DNA of 64,000 bases from Stipa capillata. Lineage: Eukaryota > Streptophyta > Magnoliopsida > Poales > Poaceae. The notes below the pieces were generated by a model. That model worked only from the letters and a program-made list of their open reading frames with translations, did no database searches and was not told the origin of the DNA. Below are positions 1 through 10,529 of this stretch, one piece after another; within the stretch, counting starts at the first letter, position 1, and each line of letters begins with the position of its first letter. The translations under genes and the position numbers were made by a program. Location: contig JAGXJF010002547.1 of assembly GCA_019208055.1 (NCBI GenBank), positions 744,001 to 808,000 of the forward strand. The letters are read 5' to 3'.

Positions 1-560
1 TCCAACGGCCATGCACCTGGACTGGACTCCAACGCGTCACACGCTCTGCTACACGCAGCTTGCTCTGCTCACATCAGTGATCACTCTGTTTTACTTGCTC
101 TCCTTTTTCTGTCCTCGGCTAATCTTGTTTGTTTTCACCTCCGGGATTGCCTCCTTCACGATGGAATACAGATAAGACCTGCTCAGCTCATTCTCGATAT
201 ACAAGTTTTAAAAAAAAACTATGTGAAAGGCTCCGACAGTGAAAAAACTTTATTGATATATATAAAGATATGCATATACAAGTTGATAACGTAATCGCAT
301 TTTCTCCAAAACTTAGCAACTGCTGTATCAAGTTAAATGCGAGACGATTCAGCTGAGAAAGGTGAGACAAACCTCAAGGTTTACCACCTAATTCGCCAGG
401 AACGACAGAGTATATATTCAGGTTGGCAACTTGGCATCAATTCAATTCAATCGGGCAATTAATCCTGTGTATATATGCATCTCATGTTCGTCGGGAGAAC
501 AACTTAATTCCTGGTCAGTTTCATAGTTCCGGTATAGGATTTTCAATAGGAAAAAGTCCA
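1..560. other. No gene recognised
   Basis: AT-rich sequence with only very short open frames. I see no coding similarity, RNA gene or terminal-repeat structure here. Confidence 0.5.
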
Positions 561-564
561 CTTT

Positions 565-1005
565 TCTGTTTTAAATTATAGTCCTGGCTCATTTTATCCT
601 TTATATTATTTTTAGGCTAATTTAACTTTCTAAATTATTTAAACTGACAGCACTTTATCCCTTGGCCTATTTCTAGAAGGATAAAATCGCATCTAGAAGT
701 TTCAAAAAAATCTAAATAAATTCATGCATGTAGGTTGCGAGGTGAGGTATGTATTTGTAAATTTTGGTCAAAAAATATGACAATTTAAGAGCTATGCAAA
801 TTTATTATTGTACAAATTTGTTTATTTTTCACAGGTTGCAAATTATCATAACTTTCAACCAAAATTTACATGAATTTTTTTAAAACTTCTGGTGTGACTG
901 TCTTCCTAGAAACTGGTTAAGGGACAAAGTGATCCCAATTTACATAGTTTAATAGCTTAAGTGAGTCTAAAAATAATTTAGAAGGTAAAGTGAGTCAAAT
1001 CAATA
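565..1005. mobile_element. Foldback / long-TIR MITE-like element
   Basis: The segment at about 575-705 reappears as a diverged reverse complement at about 870-1000. Shared blocks include CTCA(T/C)TTTA, ATTATTTTTAG, CACTTT(A/G)TCCCTT and TTTCTAG. The spacer (710-865) also has partly inverted halves around an AAATTTTGGT motif. Arms of about 130 bp around an AT-rich, coding-free core fit a non-autonomous foldback element or MITE. I could not fix exact termini or a target duplication, so the superfamily is left open. The arms are diverged, so it is old. Confidence 0.55.
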
Positions 1006-1206
1006 ATTTAAAGAAGAAAAAATAGATTTTATATTTTTTCAATACTTGTATAGTTAATTTGGAACTTAAGTACTTCTGTTCATAGAAAATAGATGAGTTT
1101 TTCTTCAAACTAGAAATTCCCAACTTTCTTCTATATGAGTGCACAAAGTAATCAAGCCAACGCCGCATCATCGTCATCTACTCCTATTTCTGTTTTCATG
1201 ATGTAG

Positions 1207-1640
1207 AGATGGGGTGCATGGAGGGCATGAGCATGGTGAGCAACTACTACCTGCCAAGCCCGGAGCCGGACCTAACCTTGCGCACCAGTAGGCACTCCGA
1301 CCCGACGTTCCTCACTGTACTCCTCTAGGATGACATGGGCGGCTTCCAGGTGCTTGTTGATGGCGACAAGTGGGTGGACGTCCCCTCGCGGTTCTCGGCA
1401 CTTTGGTGATCAACATCGACGACCTCCTCCAGCTGGTGAGCAACGAGAAGCTGAAGAGCGTGGAGCACCGGGTGGTGGCGAACAGGTATAGGGACTGAGC
1501 GAGGATCTCGGTGGCCTGCTTCTGCAACACAGACTTGAGGACGACGAGGCTGTATGGCCCCCATCGAGGAGCTCTACAGGTCCGCGCCACTGTGATGGAT
1601 GTGGCATGAGCGCCGGCACCCTCAAAGCTGGGAAAGGACA
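1207..1640 (+). pseudogene. 2OG-Fe(II) dioxygenase fragment (BX6 / ACC-oxidase-homologue type)
   Basis: The translation gives the C-terminal half of a plant DOXC-class 2-oxoglutarate/Fe(II) dioxygenase. It runs from a YYLPSPEP motif through RHSDPTFLTVLL, a WVDVP segment, the SVEHRV motif with the distal iron-binding His, and the RIS motif that binds 2-oxoglutarate. It cannot make protein: one in-frame TAG follows the FLTVLL motif, the frame shifts after SRFSAL, and a TGA precedes the RIS motif. The N-terminal half is absent. It is closely similar in layout to the better-preserved copy at 3715 on the same strand, so it is probably a dead duplicate. The iron ligands (H..D...H) are still readable. 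No intron is visible in the surviving part. Confidence 0.8.
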
Positions 1641-1819
1641 GTGGAAATGACGTCACCTTTCTAGTGGAAGCCGCTTAGTGCTCATTACTTCAGTGATGAG
1701 TAGCTTATCAATGTTTGTGTTCTTATTTTTCGAGGTGTCCATGGGAGTATGCAAGTGTTTACATCATTATAGATCCATAATTTTTTAGCAATGTGATAGT
1801 CATAAGTGCAAGTGTAGGC

Positions 1820-2760
1820 TAGAGAAGTGGGGTATTATGTGTCACCCTAAAGATCAAGGTGGCCTCGGAATCCAGAATATGTCTCTAAAAATAAATATTA
1901 CTGAGCAATTGGTTATTTAAAATGTTAATGAGAGGGGGCATGGAAAGACATCCTGGAGAACAAATTTCTAAAGAGTAAACCCCTCACTGCAGCCTATGCC
2001 AAACCCGGCAACTCCCAATTTTAGAATGGGCTTAGGAAGGTGAGAGAACATTTCTTATAGTTTGGCACCTTTACTGCTAAATGTGGGAACAAAATTCGGT
2101 TCTAGGAAGACAAGTGGGTTGATAGCATAGCACTGAGGACCAATATCCCACTCTTTACCATGTCATGTGGAAAAAACATGCCACGATCGTGGAAGTCTTC
2201 AGTTTTGTACCTCTCAATATTTTCTTTCGGAGAGCCATAGTCGGGTCAAAGTTGGTGCCTTGGAATGGGCTCGCTGCAAAGGCTGCATTTCTTAACCTAA
2301 CAATGGAGAGAGATATGTTCAAGTGGAATCTACACAACAATGGCATCTTTTCAGTCCAATGAATATATGCTGTTCTTAGCGACTTTACTTTCCAATTCCA
2401 CTCAAAACATTTATTGTATTTAAAAATTTTCCTCAAAATCATGATCTTTTTATGGTAGAACGATTCTCATAGAGGAATGATAGCAAACTATGCGTCTTTT
2501 GTTGTAACAAGGAGATAATCCAACAGCTTTTCTTGATTGTCACTATGCTTGTTTCGCATGGCAAGCGATCTTCATAACTTTTGGTATCTCACCGCCTAGT
2601 GTATCTCTTATATTTTTGGTCATTAGTTAAATGAGGCAGATAGACCTTTTTGCCCACTTGTTCTAGTGGGAGCATTTATATTATGTTGGTCAATTTGACT
2701 ATGTAGAAATGATATTATTTTATAGAAAAAGAAATTAACTAATCTCTTATCGTAGTCTTT
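1820..2760 (+). mobile_element. LINE (non-LTR retrotransposon) 3' remnant, zf-RVT region
   Basis: Broken plus-strand frames read like the C-terminal zinc-binding region of plant L1-type reverse transcriptases: a CHPKDQGGLGIQN motif, then a FGTFTAKCGNKIRF-like strand, an EDKWVDS motif, and an FKWNLHNNGIFSVQ segment. Known plant LINE polyproteins carry these in the same order after the RT domain. Many stops and frameshifts interrupt it, and the endonuclease and RT core are missing, as expected for an old 5'-truncated insertion. No poly(A) tail or target duplication was found. Confidence 0.65.
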
Positions 2761-2938
2761 ACTGCAACGATAATCATTGGAGCACGAGCAGATAGTTATT
2801 AGTGTCAGGAGGTTGTAGTTGCCTACCAGGGGATTTATGTTACAATATTAATAGTGTTTAAATAATAGGCTATGTAATAGTTGACTCTTAGTTATGTAAT
2901 TTGCCACGTTCTTGTATGTCTCTTAGCTTTAAAAATAT

Positions 2939-3165
2939 ATTCCTTTCGTCCAAAAATGTAATGCGTGCACGTATTTCAAGATTTATAATTAGACCTATAA
3001 TATTTTAGTTATTTGACACAAAAGTGGTATCATCAGATTCGCTTTCGAAAGTACTTTCCAATGATATTACTTTTATGTTACATAACTAATATATTATAGA
3101 TCTAATTGTAAATTTTAAAATATGTGTGCGTCTTACTTTTTTAAGAGAAAAAATAATGACTTTAT
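2939..3165. mobile_element. Stowaway-like long-TIR MITE
   Basis: Begins with TCCTTTCGTCCAAAAATGTA, the usual opening of grass Stowaway-type MITEs. The block from 2945 to 3040 returns as a reverse complement at 3060-3155, with shared ATTAGA(C/T)CTATAATAT and TTAGTTAT blocks, so the element folds into a hairpin of about 100 bp. The right terminus has decayed. It is AT-rich and non-coding. Confidence 0.6.
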
Positions 3166-3491
3166 AATAACCAAGACTTTTCTATCTTCGAATGTTAAGA
3201 GTAATCTCTTTTATTATCTAAAATTCAAGTTTGAGTTGGTCCCGCCCGTGACGTACCTTGATTGCAACAAAGACTCGAACAACTTACGCACACGAGCAAC
3301 TAGTTGATGATTAATTTCCAACAAACTCTGCATGACTCCACATATCTTGCATGCATCCAACAGGAACAACAACGTATTTCATTTTCATATGCGAATCCTT
3401 TTGTACTTGCGTTCACAAAAGAGCCACGACCTTGACTCACGCTTGATCCACACAATTAAAACAAGCTAAGCAAGCACTGCACATCCACACG

Positions 3492-3683
3492 GGCCTCCGA
3501 CACCAGCTCCAGCACCCACACGGCCAGCCTCCGCACCGCGCCGCCGTAGTCTATCATGACGCCCCTCATGGCGGCGGGCAGCTCCTCCAGCCGCGGCGGG
3601 TCGGGGAACGCCTGGCAGAAGAGGGTGTCGAGCCAGTTGGCCGCCGGCGACTTGAACAGGTCGAAGTTGGAGTTGAACCGAAC
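3492..3683 (-). pseudogene. Inverted internal fragment of a second BX6-like dioxygenase
   Basis: On the minus strand an open frame holds about 64 codons from the middle of a 2OG dioxygenase, from VRFNSNFDLFKSPAANW to VLELVSEA. This matches residues that lie at 4102-4296 on the plus strand in the neighbouring gene (VRFNSNFHLFQS...LLELLSEAL), but at roughly 70% nucleotide identity, so it is not a simple inversion of that gene. Its wording (DTLFC, EELP, MRGVM) is closer to maize-type BX6 than the neighbour is. No start, no catalytic residues and no splice signals are included. It abuts the presumed 5' leader of the gene at 3715 head-to-head. Confidence 0.75.
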
Positions 3684-3714
3684 CTTGTTCCACCTACACT
3701 GCGCTCCAAATCCA

Positions 3715-4808
3715 ATGGCCTCCTCCTCCGACCGCCTCCGCGACCTCAAGGCCTTCGACGACACCAAGACCGGCGTCAAAGGCCTCGTCGACGCAGGCGT
3801 TACCACCGTTCCACCCATCTTCCACCACCCGCCGGAATCCCTCTCCCTCCACGCATCGCCTCATCATGCCCAGCACTTCACCATCCCCGTCATCGACCTC
3901 GCCGGCGTGACGACACCGTTCCGGCGAGCTAAGCTGGTCCGCGAGGTGAAGGCGGCCGCGGAGACGGTGGGCTTCTTCCAGGTGATCAACCACGGCGTGC
4001 CGGAGGCGGCCATGTCGGAGATGCTCGCCGCGGTGCGGAGCTTCAACGAGGAGCCAGCGGAGGCGCGGCGAGCCTACTACACGAGGGACACTGGGAGGCG
4101 CGTCAGGTTCAACTCCAACTTCCACCTGTTCCAGTCTGCGGCGGCCCACTGGCGCGACACCCTCTTCCTGGAGATGACGCCGACGGGGCCGGCGCCCGAG
4201 GAGATCCCGCCGGCGTACAGAAGCATCGCGCCGGAGTACACGCGGTTGGTGCAGAGGCTGGGCGGCACGCTGCTGGAGCTGCTGTCGGAGGCGCTGGGTC
4301 TCCACCGCGGATACCTGGAGCAGGAGGCCATGTGCCTGGATGGGCTCAACGTCGCCGGCCACTACTACCCGGCGTGCCCGGAGCCGCACCGCACCCTGGG
4401 CACCCCCAGGCACTCCGACCCGACCTTCCTGACGGTGGTCCTCCAGGACGGCGTCGGCGGCCTCCAGGTGCTTGTCGAGGAGGAGCAGTGGGTGGACGTG
4501 CCCGCCGTGGCCGGCGCGCTGGTGGAGTGGTGGTGAACATCGGCGATTTCCTGCAGCTCATGTCCAACGACAGGTTCAAGAGCGTGGAGCATCGTGTCCT
4601 GGCCAACAGCGTCGGGCCTCGGGTCTCGGTAGCCTGCTTCTTCCGGACGCATGGCGCCGCCGCGTCCACGAAGATGTACCGGCCAATCATCCTCGACGGC
4701 GACGTGAGCCCTCCGCGGTACAGGAGCACGACGGTGGAGGAGCTGATGCGCCACTACAGGGACAAGGGTCTCGACGGCAGCTCTACGCTCCGACACTTCA
4801 GGCTCTGA
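3715..4808 (+). pseudogene. BX6-like 2OG-Fe(II) dioxygenase, frameshifted
   Basis: Encodes a DOXC-class 2-oxoglutarate/Fe(II) dioxygenase, related to maize BX6 (DIBOA-glucoside hydroxylation) and the 1-aminocyclopropane-1-carboxylate oxidase homologues. The start at 3715 gives the family N terminus with KAFDDTKTGVKGLVDAGV and an IFHHPPE motif; the in-frame ATG at 3556 lies antisense to another fragment and was rejected. The N-terminal DIOX_N domain covers residues 55-165. The 2OG-FeII oxygenase domain follows, with the HSD iron ligands in PRHSDPTFLTVV, then SVEHRV (distal His) and RVS (2OG binding). An 8-bp insertion (GAGTGGTG, 4525-4532) inside GALVVN shifts the frame to a TGA at 4534-4536. 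The original frame resumes immediately and runs to the TGA at 4806. Apart from this the length (about 360 residues) is normal for the family. No intron is present, although relatives usually have introns. The exact substrate is unknown. Confidence 0.85.
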
Positions 4809-5720
4809 TATGATTCTTATCCAACCCAAATGTATTCCGTTCCATGTCTCGTGTTCGGATTTGTATCCTAGCAATGCAAGATGCAATCTTTTTCTCCAGC
4901 GGCTGAATTGTGGATGCCATACGTATGGATTGGTACTAAACATACAGTACATGAACTGGAAAATCAGCAACCAAATGGGCATTACTTGAACTGTTGACCA
5001 CAGCCAAATTTAACTTATTCACAGCGACGAGACAACAGTGGGGAGTGGAACTGAACTGACTTAAGAGTACGTTTTAACCCGACGACTGATGGCTGATGAC
5101 TTTCTTCAGCATCTGCCCGCACGCCACCGTCCGATGCTGCTTTGGGATTCGTTATTGTTATGGATAAAATATGTATTGCCCATTTATCTGGTATTTTTAT
5201 GTGTAGACAATACCTATACATGTTCTTTCAGTACAAACATTGGAAAGTATTGGAATGGTCCCTGCACATGTGAAGTCAAACGTCATTTAATTCCCTACAT
5301 TTTCTCTCTTGTACGCTTCGTCTTCCTCGTGCTATGCAATGTCGCCATCGATGCGATTTGGAGCTTCTCATCGGACTACACAGATCCAGATTGAGTAGTT
5401 CTATAGCAAATAGTACCTGCATTTCCTATCGCTAATTCATTAGTAGCGGAAGAAAGGGAAAAAGGGATTTCATTTCGTTTGTCTGCATTGAGAGGAAATC
5501 TTGGCTCAAATAACCCGATGGATTCAATGCCTGCATCTGCATCTCCCATGGATTTATTGTCTAGTGTTGTGGATCCAGTAACCAGCAAAGTTGCCGGGTA
5601 TGTTAAATTTTTTATTATCTACGTTTAGAATATATAGGCACGTATTGTATAATTTCATTCATAGATTAGATCTGTCACTTGGATTCTGGTATTTGCATTG
5701 TCACAGAGCTCTGTGATAGA
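4809..5720. other. Intergenic, no gene recognised
   Basis: Short open frames only. No conserved domain, RNA or terminal-repeat structure was seen. Confidence 0.4.
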
Positions 5721-5727
5721 GTAACTC

Positions 5728-5793
5728 TTCTAAAGGATACTTCAAATGTCCAACAGATAATTCTAAAGGATACTTCAAATGTCCAACAGATAT
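5728..5793 (+). repeat. 33-bp direct tandem duplication
   Basis: TTCTAAAGGATACTTCAAAT and the bases after it (33 bp) occur twice in immediate succession, at 5728 and 5761, nearly without change. The length is a multiple of three and it lies just upstream of the FAR1-like remnant. Confidence 0.85.
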
Positions 5794-6002
5794 TCAATCT
5801 CAAAATCATGATTTTTAATATGCTCATCATGTGATGTAAGTAATATTCATTTCACTATAGTGGTAGTAATGTCTATAAATATTTAGTAGTGTTCTCATCC
5901 AAATTATTTGATCATATAGATCTTGAAAAAAATATTTTACTGCATTATGAAGTTACACATGATTTAGAGGACATTTTTGAAAGTTAAGAAATTTTTTTAG
6001 GA

Positions 6003-6158
6003 GACAATGAATCTTTTTCTACAAATGCAACTAATGATATTTCTTTCTCCTCATCAAAAGAAATGAGTGGAGGATTGCGAGACAATGAATCTTTTTCTAC
6101 AAATGCAACTAATGATATTTCTTTCTCCTCATCAAAAGAAATGAGTGGAGAATGCAAT
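6003..6158 (+). repeat. 78-bp tandem duplication, 26 codons, in frame
   Basis: Two almost identical 78-bp units begin at 6003 and 6081. In the open frame both read DNESFSTNATNDISFSSSKE and onward. The unit length keeps the frame, so the duplication probably arose while the leader was still coding. Confidence 0.9.
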
Positions 6159-7058
6159 CCTCCACAAAACATTGAGAACTCTCAGTAAATCTATCCTTTA
6201 TTTCTAAATAACTAAATTGTGATGTTAACATTGGTTGTATCGTGAGAACGTGAAGTAATCTATTATGTTTATTACTATTTATAGGAACAAGTTACTTGGA
6301 GTCATGGAACAAGCAATGAGAGATTAATGCTCTCAAACCAAATTTAGGCATGACTTTTGATTAGTTTTATAACACATACTCTTGGATTCTTGGATTTAGT
6401 ATTAGATATGGAGACAGCTATACAACCACAAAAGGACATCGTTCTATGCAGGAATTCAAATGTCAACATGTGGTATGTTTATGAAATAATTTATACTTTG
6501 TAATATATGTTATTCAACTGAATGTAGAAACGTTTAACAAAAAGATATAATATTAACAGGGATTTACTAAGAATGCAAAAATGTCTACAACGAAATGTGG
6601 GTGCAAAGCCATGCTTAAAATTCTATTGACTGAGAATTCCAAATGGTATGTAAAAACTTTTGTCGATGAACATAATCATGACATGATAGAGAGCTGTGGT
6701 GAGAAAAAGCACTTAGCATCACATCGGCATATTGATTATGAAATAAAAGAGATTATGCGCCACCTTAGAGAGAATAATGTTAACCTAGTCATGTTAACTG
6801 TATAATGGACAATTTTTTGGTTCAATGCAAAATGTACATTTCACAAAGAAGATTCTTTTTTCTCAAGTTGCAAATGGAGTATTACAAGATGATGTCAGAA
6901 ACACCATGGAGAGTTTTAGACATGATATCAAAGGATGACAAATTTGTATTCATAGCTCAAGTTGATGATAATCGTCTAAAATCTCTAATGTGGACAAGTG
7001 GCCATAGCATGTCTCTTTATCACTACTTTGGTGATGTCATAACTAAAGTAGGACGCTA
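6003..7058 (+). pseudogene. FAR1/FHY3-family (MULE-derived) gene remnant
   Basis: Resembles the FAR1-related family: transcription factors domesticated from Mutator transposases, also found inside MULEs. A Ser/Asp-rich leader is open from 6003 to about 6183. At 6334-6475 an NLGMTFD...FYNTYSWILGFSIR segment is the first half of the FAR1 DNA-binding domain. After a likely intron (to about 6560) comes TKCGCKAML...VKTFVDEHNHDM, the C-x-C...H-x-H end of that domain. At 6860-7050 an FVAQVD-like stretch with DNRLKSLMWTSGHS and YHYFGDV is the start of the MULE transposase domain. A TAG replaces a codon in the first exon, the frame changes near 6805, and the rest of the transposase and the SWIM finger are missing. 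It cannot make a full FAR1 protein. Confidence 0.75.
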
Positions 7059-7059
7059 G

Positions 7060-8325
7060 GTAATTTGTGATAGAGTAATTTATGCATATTACGTACTTTA
7101 GTAGAGCTCTAGTAATTTTTACTTTTTCAGGACTTCAGGTAAAATTTCATCATACATTTTGATTGATGGAATAAAGAACATCACTCCATGCAAACATAGT
7201 ACAATTCCAAATGAATATGCATAAACTACTCTATCAAAACAAATTAAACCAGGAAATACAATTAAATTAATCAAGTTTGAATCAGTTACAGCCACTCGAG
7301 TAAGCACTCAAGCTTACTTTACATAGTCGCTTCCACAAAACAACCTTCTCTCAATCTCATGATCAAACACCTTCTTTTGCTTATACAGCCTTCTCTGGCG
7401 CACGTAACTCACCTTCTCCCTTCTCCACATCAACCCTCCCCTTTCCATCTCTCTTTTCTTTCATAAGCTCACGTCAAAACCGGGGTAATCAAGAATCCAA
7501 ATTTCTTGTCCTAAAAAATCCTTCCCCAAAACTGACACTATAATTCCTTCCCTCTTTCCCTCACGACCTCACTGACACACTCTAAGCTTGAAGGCATCAT
7601 CGGAGGACTTGCCGCCGACTTCTTTGGAGGGGCTGGAGGACAGAATTTGCTCGATATTTTGACAAACAGCTATTATGCATTCTAGGTAGAGTCATCAGAG
7701 ACGCTTCAAGCCAAAGGGATGATGGACTAGGGGTGGAGCGCTACTGCTATGACACAAACACGCTCGCACTTGGATCGCCACCAATCCACAACCCTTGCCA
7801 TGCCGTTTCAGTCCTTGCCTCACTGCCCATTTGCGGTAGCCGCATGCTGCCCGTGCTCGACCTCGGCTGGAAGGCTGAGGCGGCATGCATGGGGACGCGG
7901 CTGGGATGACAACAACATGGCTTGGAAGGAGACGACGTTGGTCAAAAGCCAAGCACATGGAGGTGGCGACAAATGGAAGAGACAGTGATGGAGGGGGCTG
8001 GGGTTAAAGGCAAGAACAGAGAGGAGGAGGCGATGGAGTGGCGGCAGTTGGGAGGAGGAGGAAGGGACGGTAGTGTCGGGTGAGTCACATGGCATTGAGC
8101 ACGGGACAGAAGGGATGGAGAGGGAGGTGAGATTAGATGATTCTTTGAGGAGCCGGATGAAATATTGTGTGCAGGAGATCCAACGGTTTCGATGGACTAA
8201 AATGGAGATAAGATGACTGGTAATGTGGCCGTGCCGTTAAAAACAACATGACGCGATATTTTGCGGAAAACCCTAACAACTTTCTTATATTATAAATAAA
8301 TATAGATCCTACCCACAAACTCCGA
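7060..8325. other. Intergenic; GC-rich patch without a recognised gene
   Basis: AT-rich to about 7560, then a purine-rich, GC-rich stretch at 7600-8130 with overlapping short frames on both strands. None resembles a known protein. It may be old leader or promoter sequence. Confidence 0.35.
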
Positions 8326-10529
8326 GATGCTTGCTAGGGTTGCACTGTCTCTGGCCGTCGCCGCTGTGGTTGGCCAGCTCCATGGAGCGGGAGTGGCATC
8401 GGTTATGTGAGGCTGCTGCGGTTGCCGTGTGCCAAGGAGACGATGGTGCCCCCGGGGGGGGTGGGGAGGGGGAGGGGGAGGGGGAGGGGAATAAGGAGGT
8501 GGTAGTGAGCGGGATGATGTTCCAGCCGTTCGAGGAGCTCAAGAGGGAGCTCTCGCTCGTGCTGCGGGGCAAGGACCAGTCGCTTGCAAAGGCACAAGTT
8601 CGTCGACGACTGCGAGGCCGCACTCAACGAGCAGATCAAGTGAGTGTCTTGGTCTAGTAACTTTTTTGTCTCCTGTGGCGCTCGCGTGTGTGTTTTCGAT
8701 GTATGAAGAAAATTTAAATACGCAGAAAAGGCTCTCTTTTTGGCTAATCTTTTGTATCCAAAATGGTCGTGCATTTTGAATTAAATCCCAAAAATGCTCA
8801 TTGCAGTGTGGAGTACAATGCCTCGTAAGCGTACCACTCGCTCTTCGCCTACTTCGACCGCGACAATGTTGCTCTCAAGGGATTTGCCAAGTAAGTCATC
8901 ACTGATCACCGCCCTCAATTTGCCTGCCTCAATCAGCGTGGAGGGAGGGTGAGGCTCCAGTCCATTGTCACCCTCTTGACAGAGTTCGACCACCCCGAGA
9001 AAGGCGATGCTCTGTATGGTGAGTTTTTTACTCCCTTGTTCAGCTGTTCTGGATGTGTTTGCAGTGGGTTACGTTACATGAGGGGTGAGTGCTATGCTTA
9101 TTGTGTGACTACGAGTTGTCTGGTGATGCATGTGAAAAATGAGCTGTTTGGAGTGGGCTGCATGAGTGCATGTTGTGCCAGATTAGGAAAAGTAACAGAA
9201 GTTCACTGTTGTTGCAAAAATGAATTCACCTTACAGCGAATCTGGTCGTATGAGCAGGGACTTTCAGCATATGGTAAAGAGCAAAGCTAACTAATTAGGT
9301 CCTGTTTGGTTCAGCGTTAAGATATGGGTCAAGGATTTAACTCGCTGAACACCTTTAGATTAGGTGGAGTTAAGTTAACCCGATCAAAACCATTTAACTC
9401 TCCTAATTTAGGAATAAATTGACCCATAAAAAAGGTGAAATAACTTAACCTAATACAACCAACTCTCCTATTTTCATTTTTCTACTGCTAACCCTCTAAT
9501 CCAGCCAAACACTAATTTAACATAAAATTAGGTTAAGCTAACCTATCCAAATTAAGGTTAGCTAACCTAGTTAGCTAAACCCTGAACAAAATGCAGCCTT
9601 AGTGATTAGACGTGGACTCACTGAACAGAGGTCTGTTTTTTTCAGTAAACGTTTAGGCAGGTATCAGGCGTGTGGCTGGTCTCCGCTGACAGCTAATTAG
9701 CTATGGATGACCTTTCAATTATATGTGATGGATGTTGTGTTTCGAAGCTTTTATTTAAAATGCTTGAATAGACGAGAAGAAAATGAAACCATGTAACATA
9801 AAGTTGCAAGATTCTGATGATTTTCCTGTTCTGCTGCTTGTTTTTTGGAACCGTGTGATGTAGAAAACTTTGATGAAACATCTGTTGAGGCTAACGGTAC
9901 CACATATCCTATGTTTTAATTTGCGCCTCCTGTGAATTCAGCAATGGAGCTGGCTCGAGCTCTTGAAAAGATGGTGAATGAGGAACTGCACAACCTGCAC
10001 AGTGTAAGTTACCCTTACATGTGTATTTACAGCGAAATGCAAAAGCAATGCAGACAATGCATCCAAATGAGTTTATTTGGTTAATTTACTAAAACCAGTA
10101 TATGCAATGCTACACCATAGCATCTAAAAAGCATTCACCCAAATTAACAGGTAGCGACAAGGTGCAACGATCCTCAGCTGGCCGACTTCGTTGAGAGCGA
10201 ATTCCTTCAGGAGCAGGTAAAACATCCAAACTCCCCAACTCAAAATGAGACCTGCAATGTGCAGTGCTCTCAAAATACTTTAGTTTGTGCTTTTTTGCTA
10301 AGTGAAGATACCTCGATTCTTGTGAAAGGTTAAAGCCATCAAGAAGATCTCTGAGTACGTCACGCAGCTGAGAAGAGTCGGCAAAGGCCATGGTCAGTGT
10401 CTCGCTGGACAACACTTGATACGCTGCTGCATCTTTCTTTGTCTGTGGTCTGCCTTAGTTATTTAAATACATGGTTTGGATGCAGGGGTGTGACACTTTG
10501 ATCGGATGCTTCTTGAGGAGGCGGCCTGA
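8326..10529 (+). pseudogene. Ferritin (plastid ferritin type), unprocessed pseudogene
   Basis: Plant ferritins are plastid iron-storage shells of 24 four-helix subunits. Seven coding blocks are readable with consensus splice sites: to 8639 (FQPFEELKREL), 8807-8890 (YFDRDNVALKGFAK), about 8931-9019 (RGGRVRLQSIVT...EFDHPEKGDALY), 9942-10003 (MELARALEKMVNEELHNLHS), 10151-10216 (ATRCNDPQLADFVESEFLQ), 10329-10392 (KKISEYVTQLRRVGKGHG) and 10485-10529 (HFDRMLLEEA). Lesions: an extra A near 8588-8590 shifts the frame; TAA at 8826-8828 replaces a Tyr; the exon expected between 8890 and 8931 (the FFKESS..EEREHAEKLM block carrying ferroxidase glutamates) is absent; TGA at 10491-10493 replaces the Trp of GVWHFD. 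The transit-peptide region is also out of frame. Retained introns show it is a duplicated gene rather than a retrocopy. Confidence 0.92.
9298..9598. mobile_element. Tourist-like MITE in the ferritin intron
   Basis: A 301-bp AT-rich block starting GGTCCTGTTTGGTTCAG and ending CTGAACAAAATGCAGCC. The ends are imperfect inverted repeats, and the block is flanked by TTA on both sides (9295-9297 and 9599-9601), the 3-bp target duplication of PIF/Harbinger-type elements. Confidence 0.7.

Noticed and set aside
3556..3714. An in-frame ATG extends the dioxygenase upstream to 3556
   Set aside because: The extra residues are antisense to a minus-strand dioxygenase fragment and do not match the family; the normal N terminus starts at 3715.
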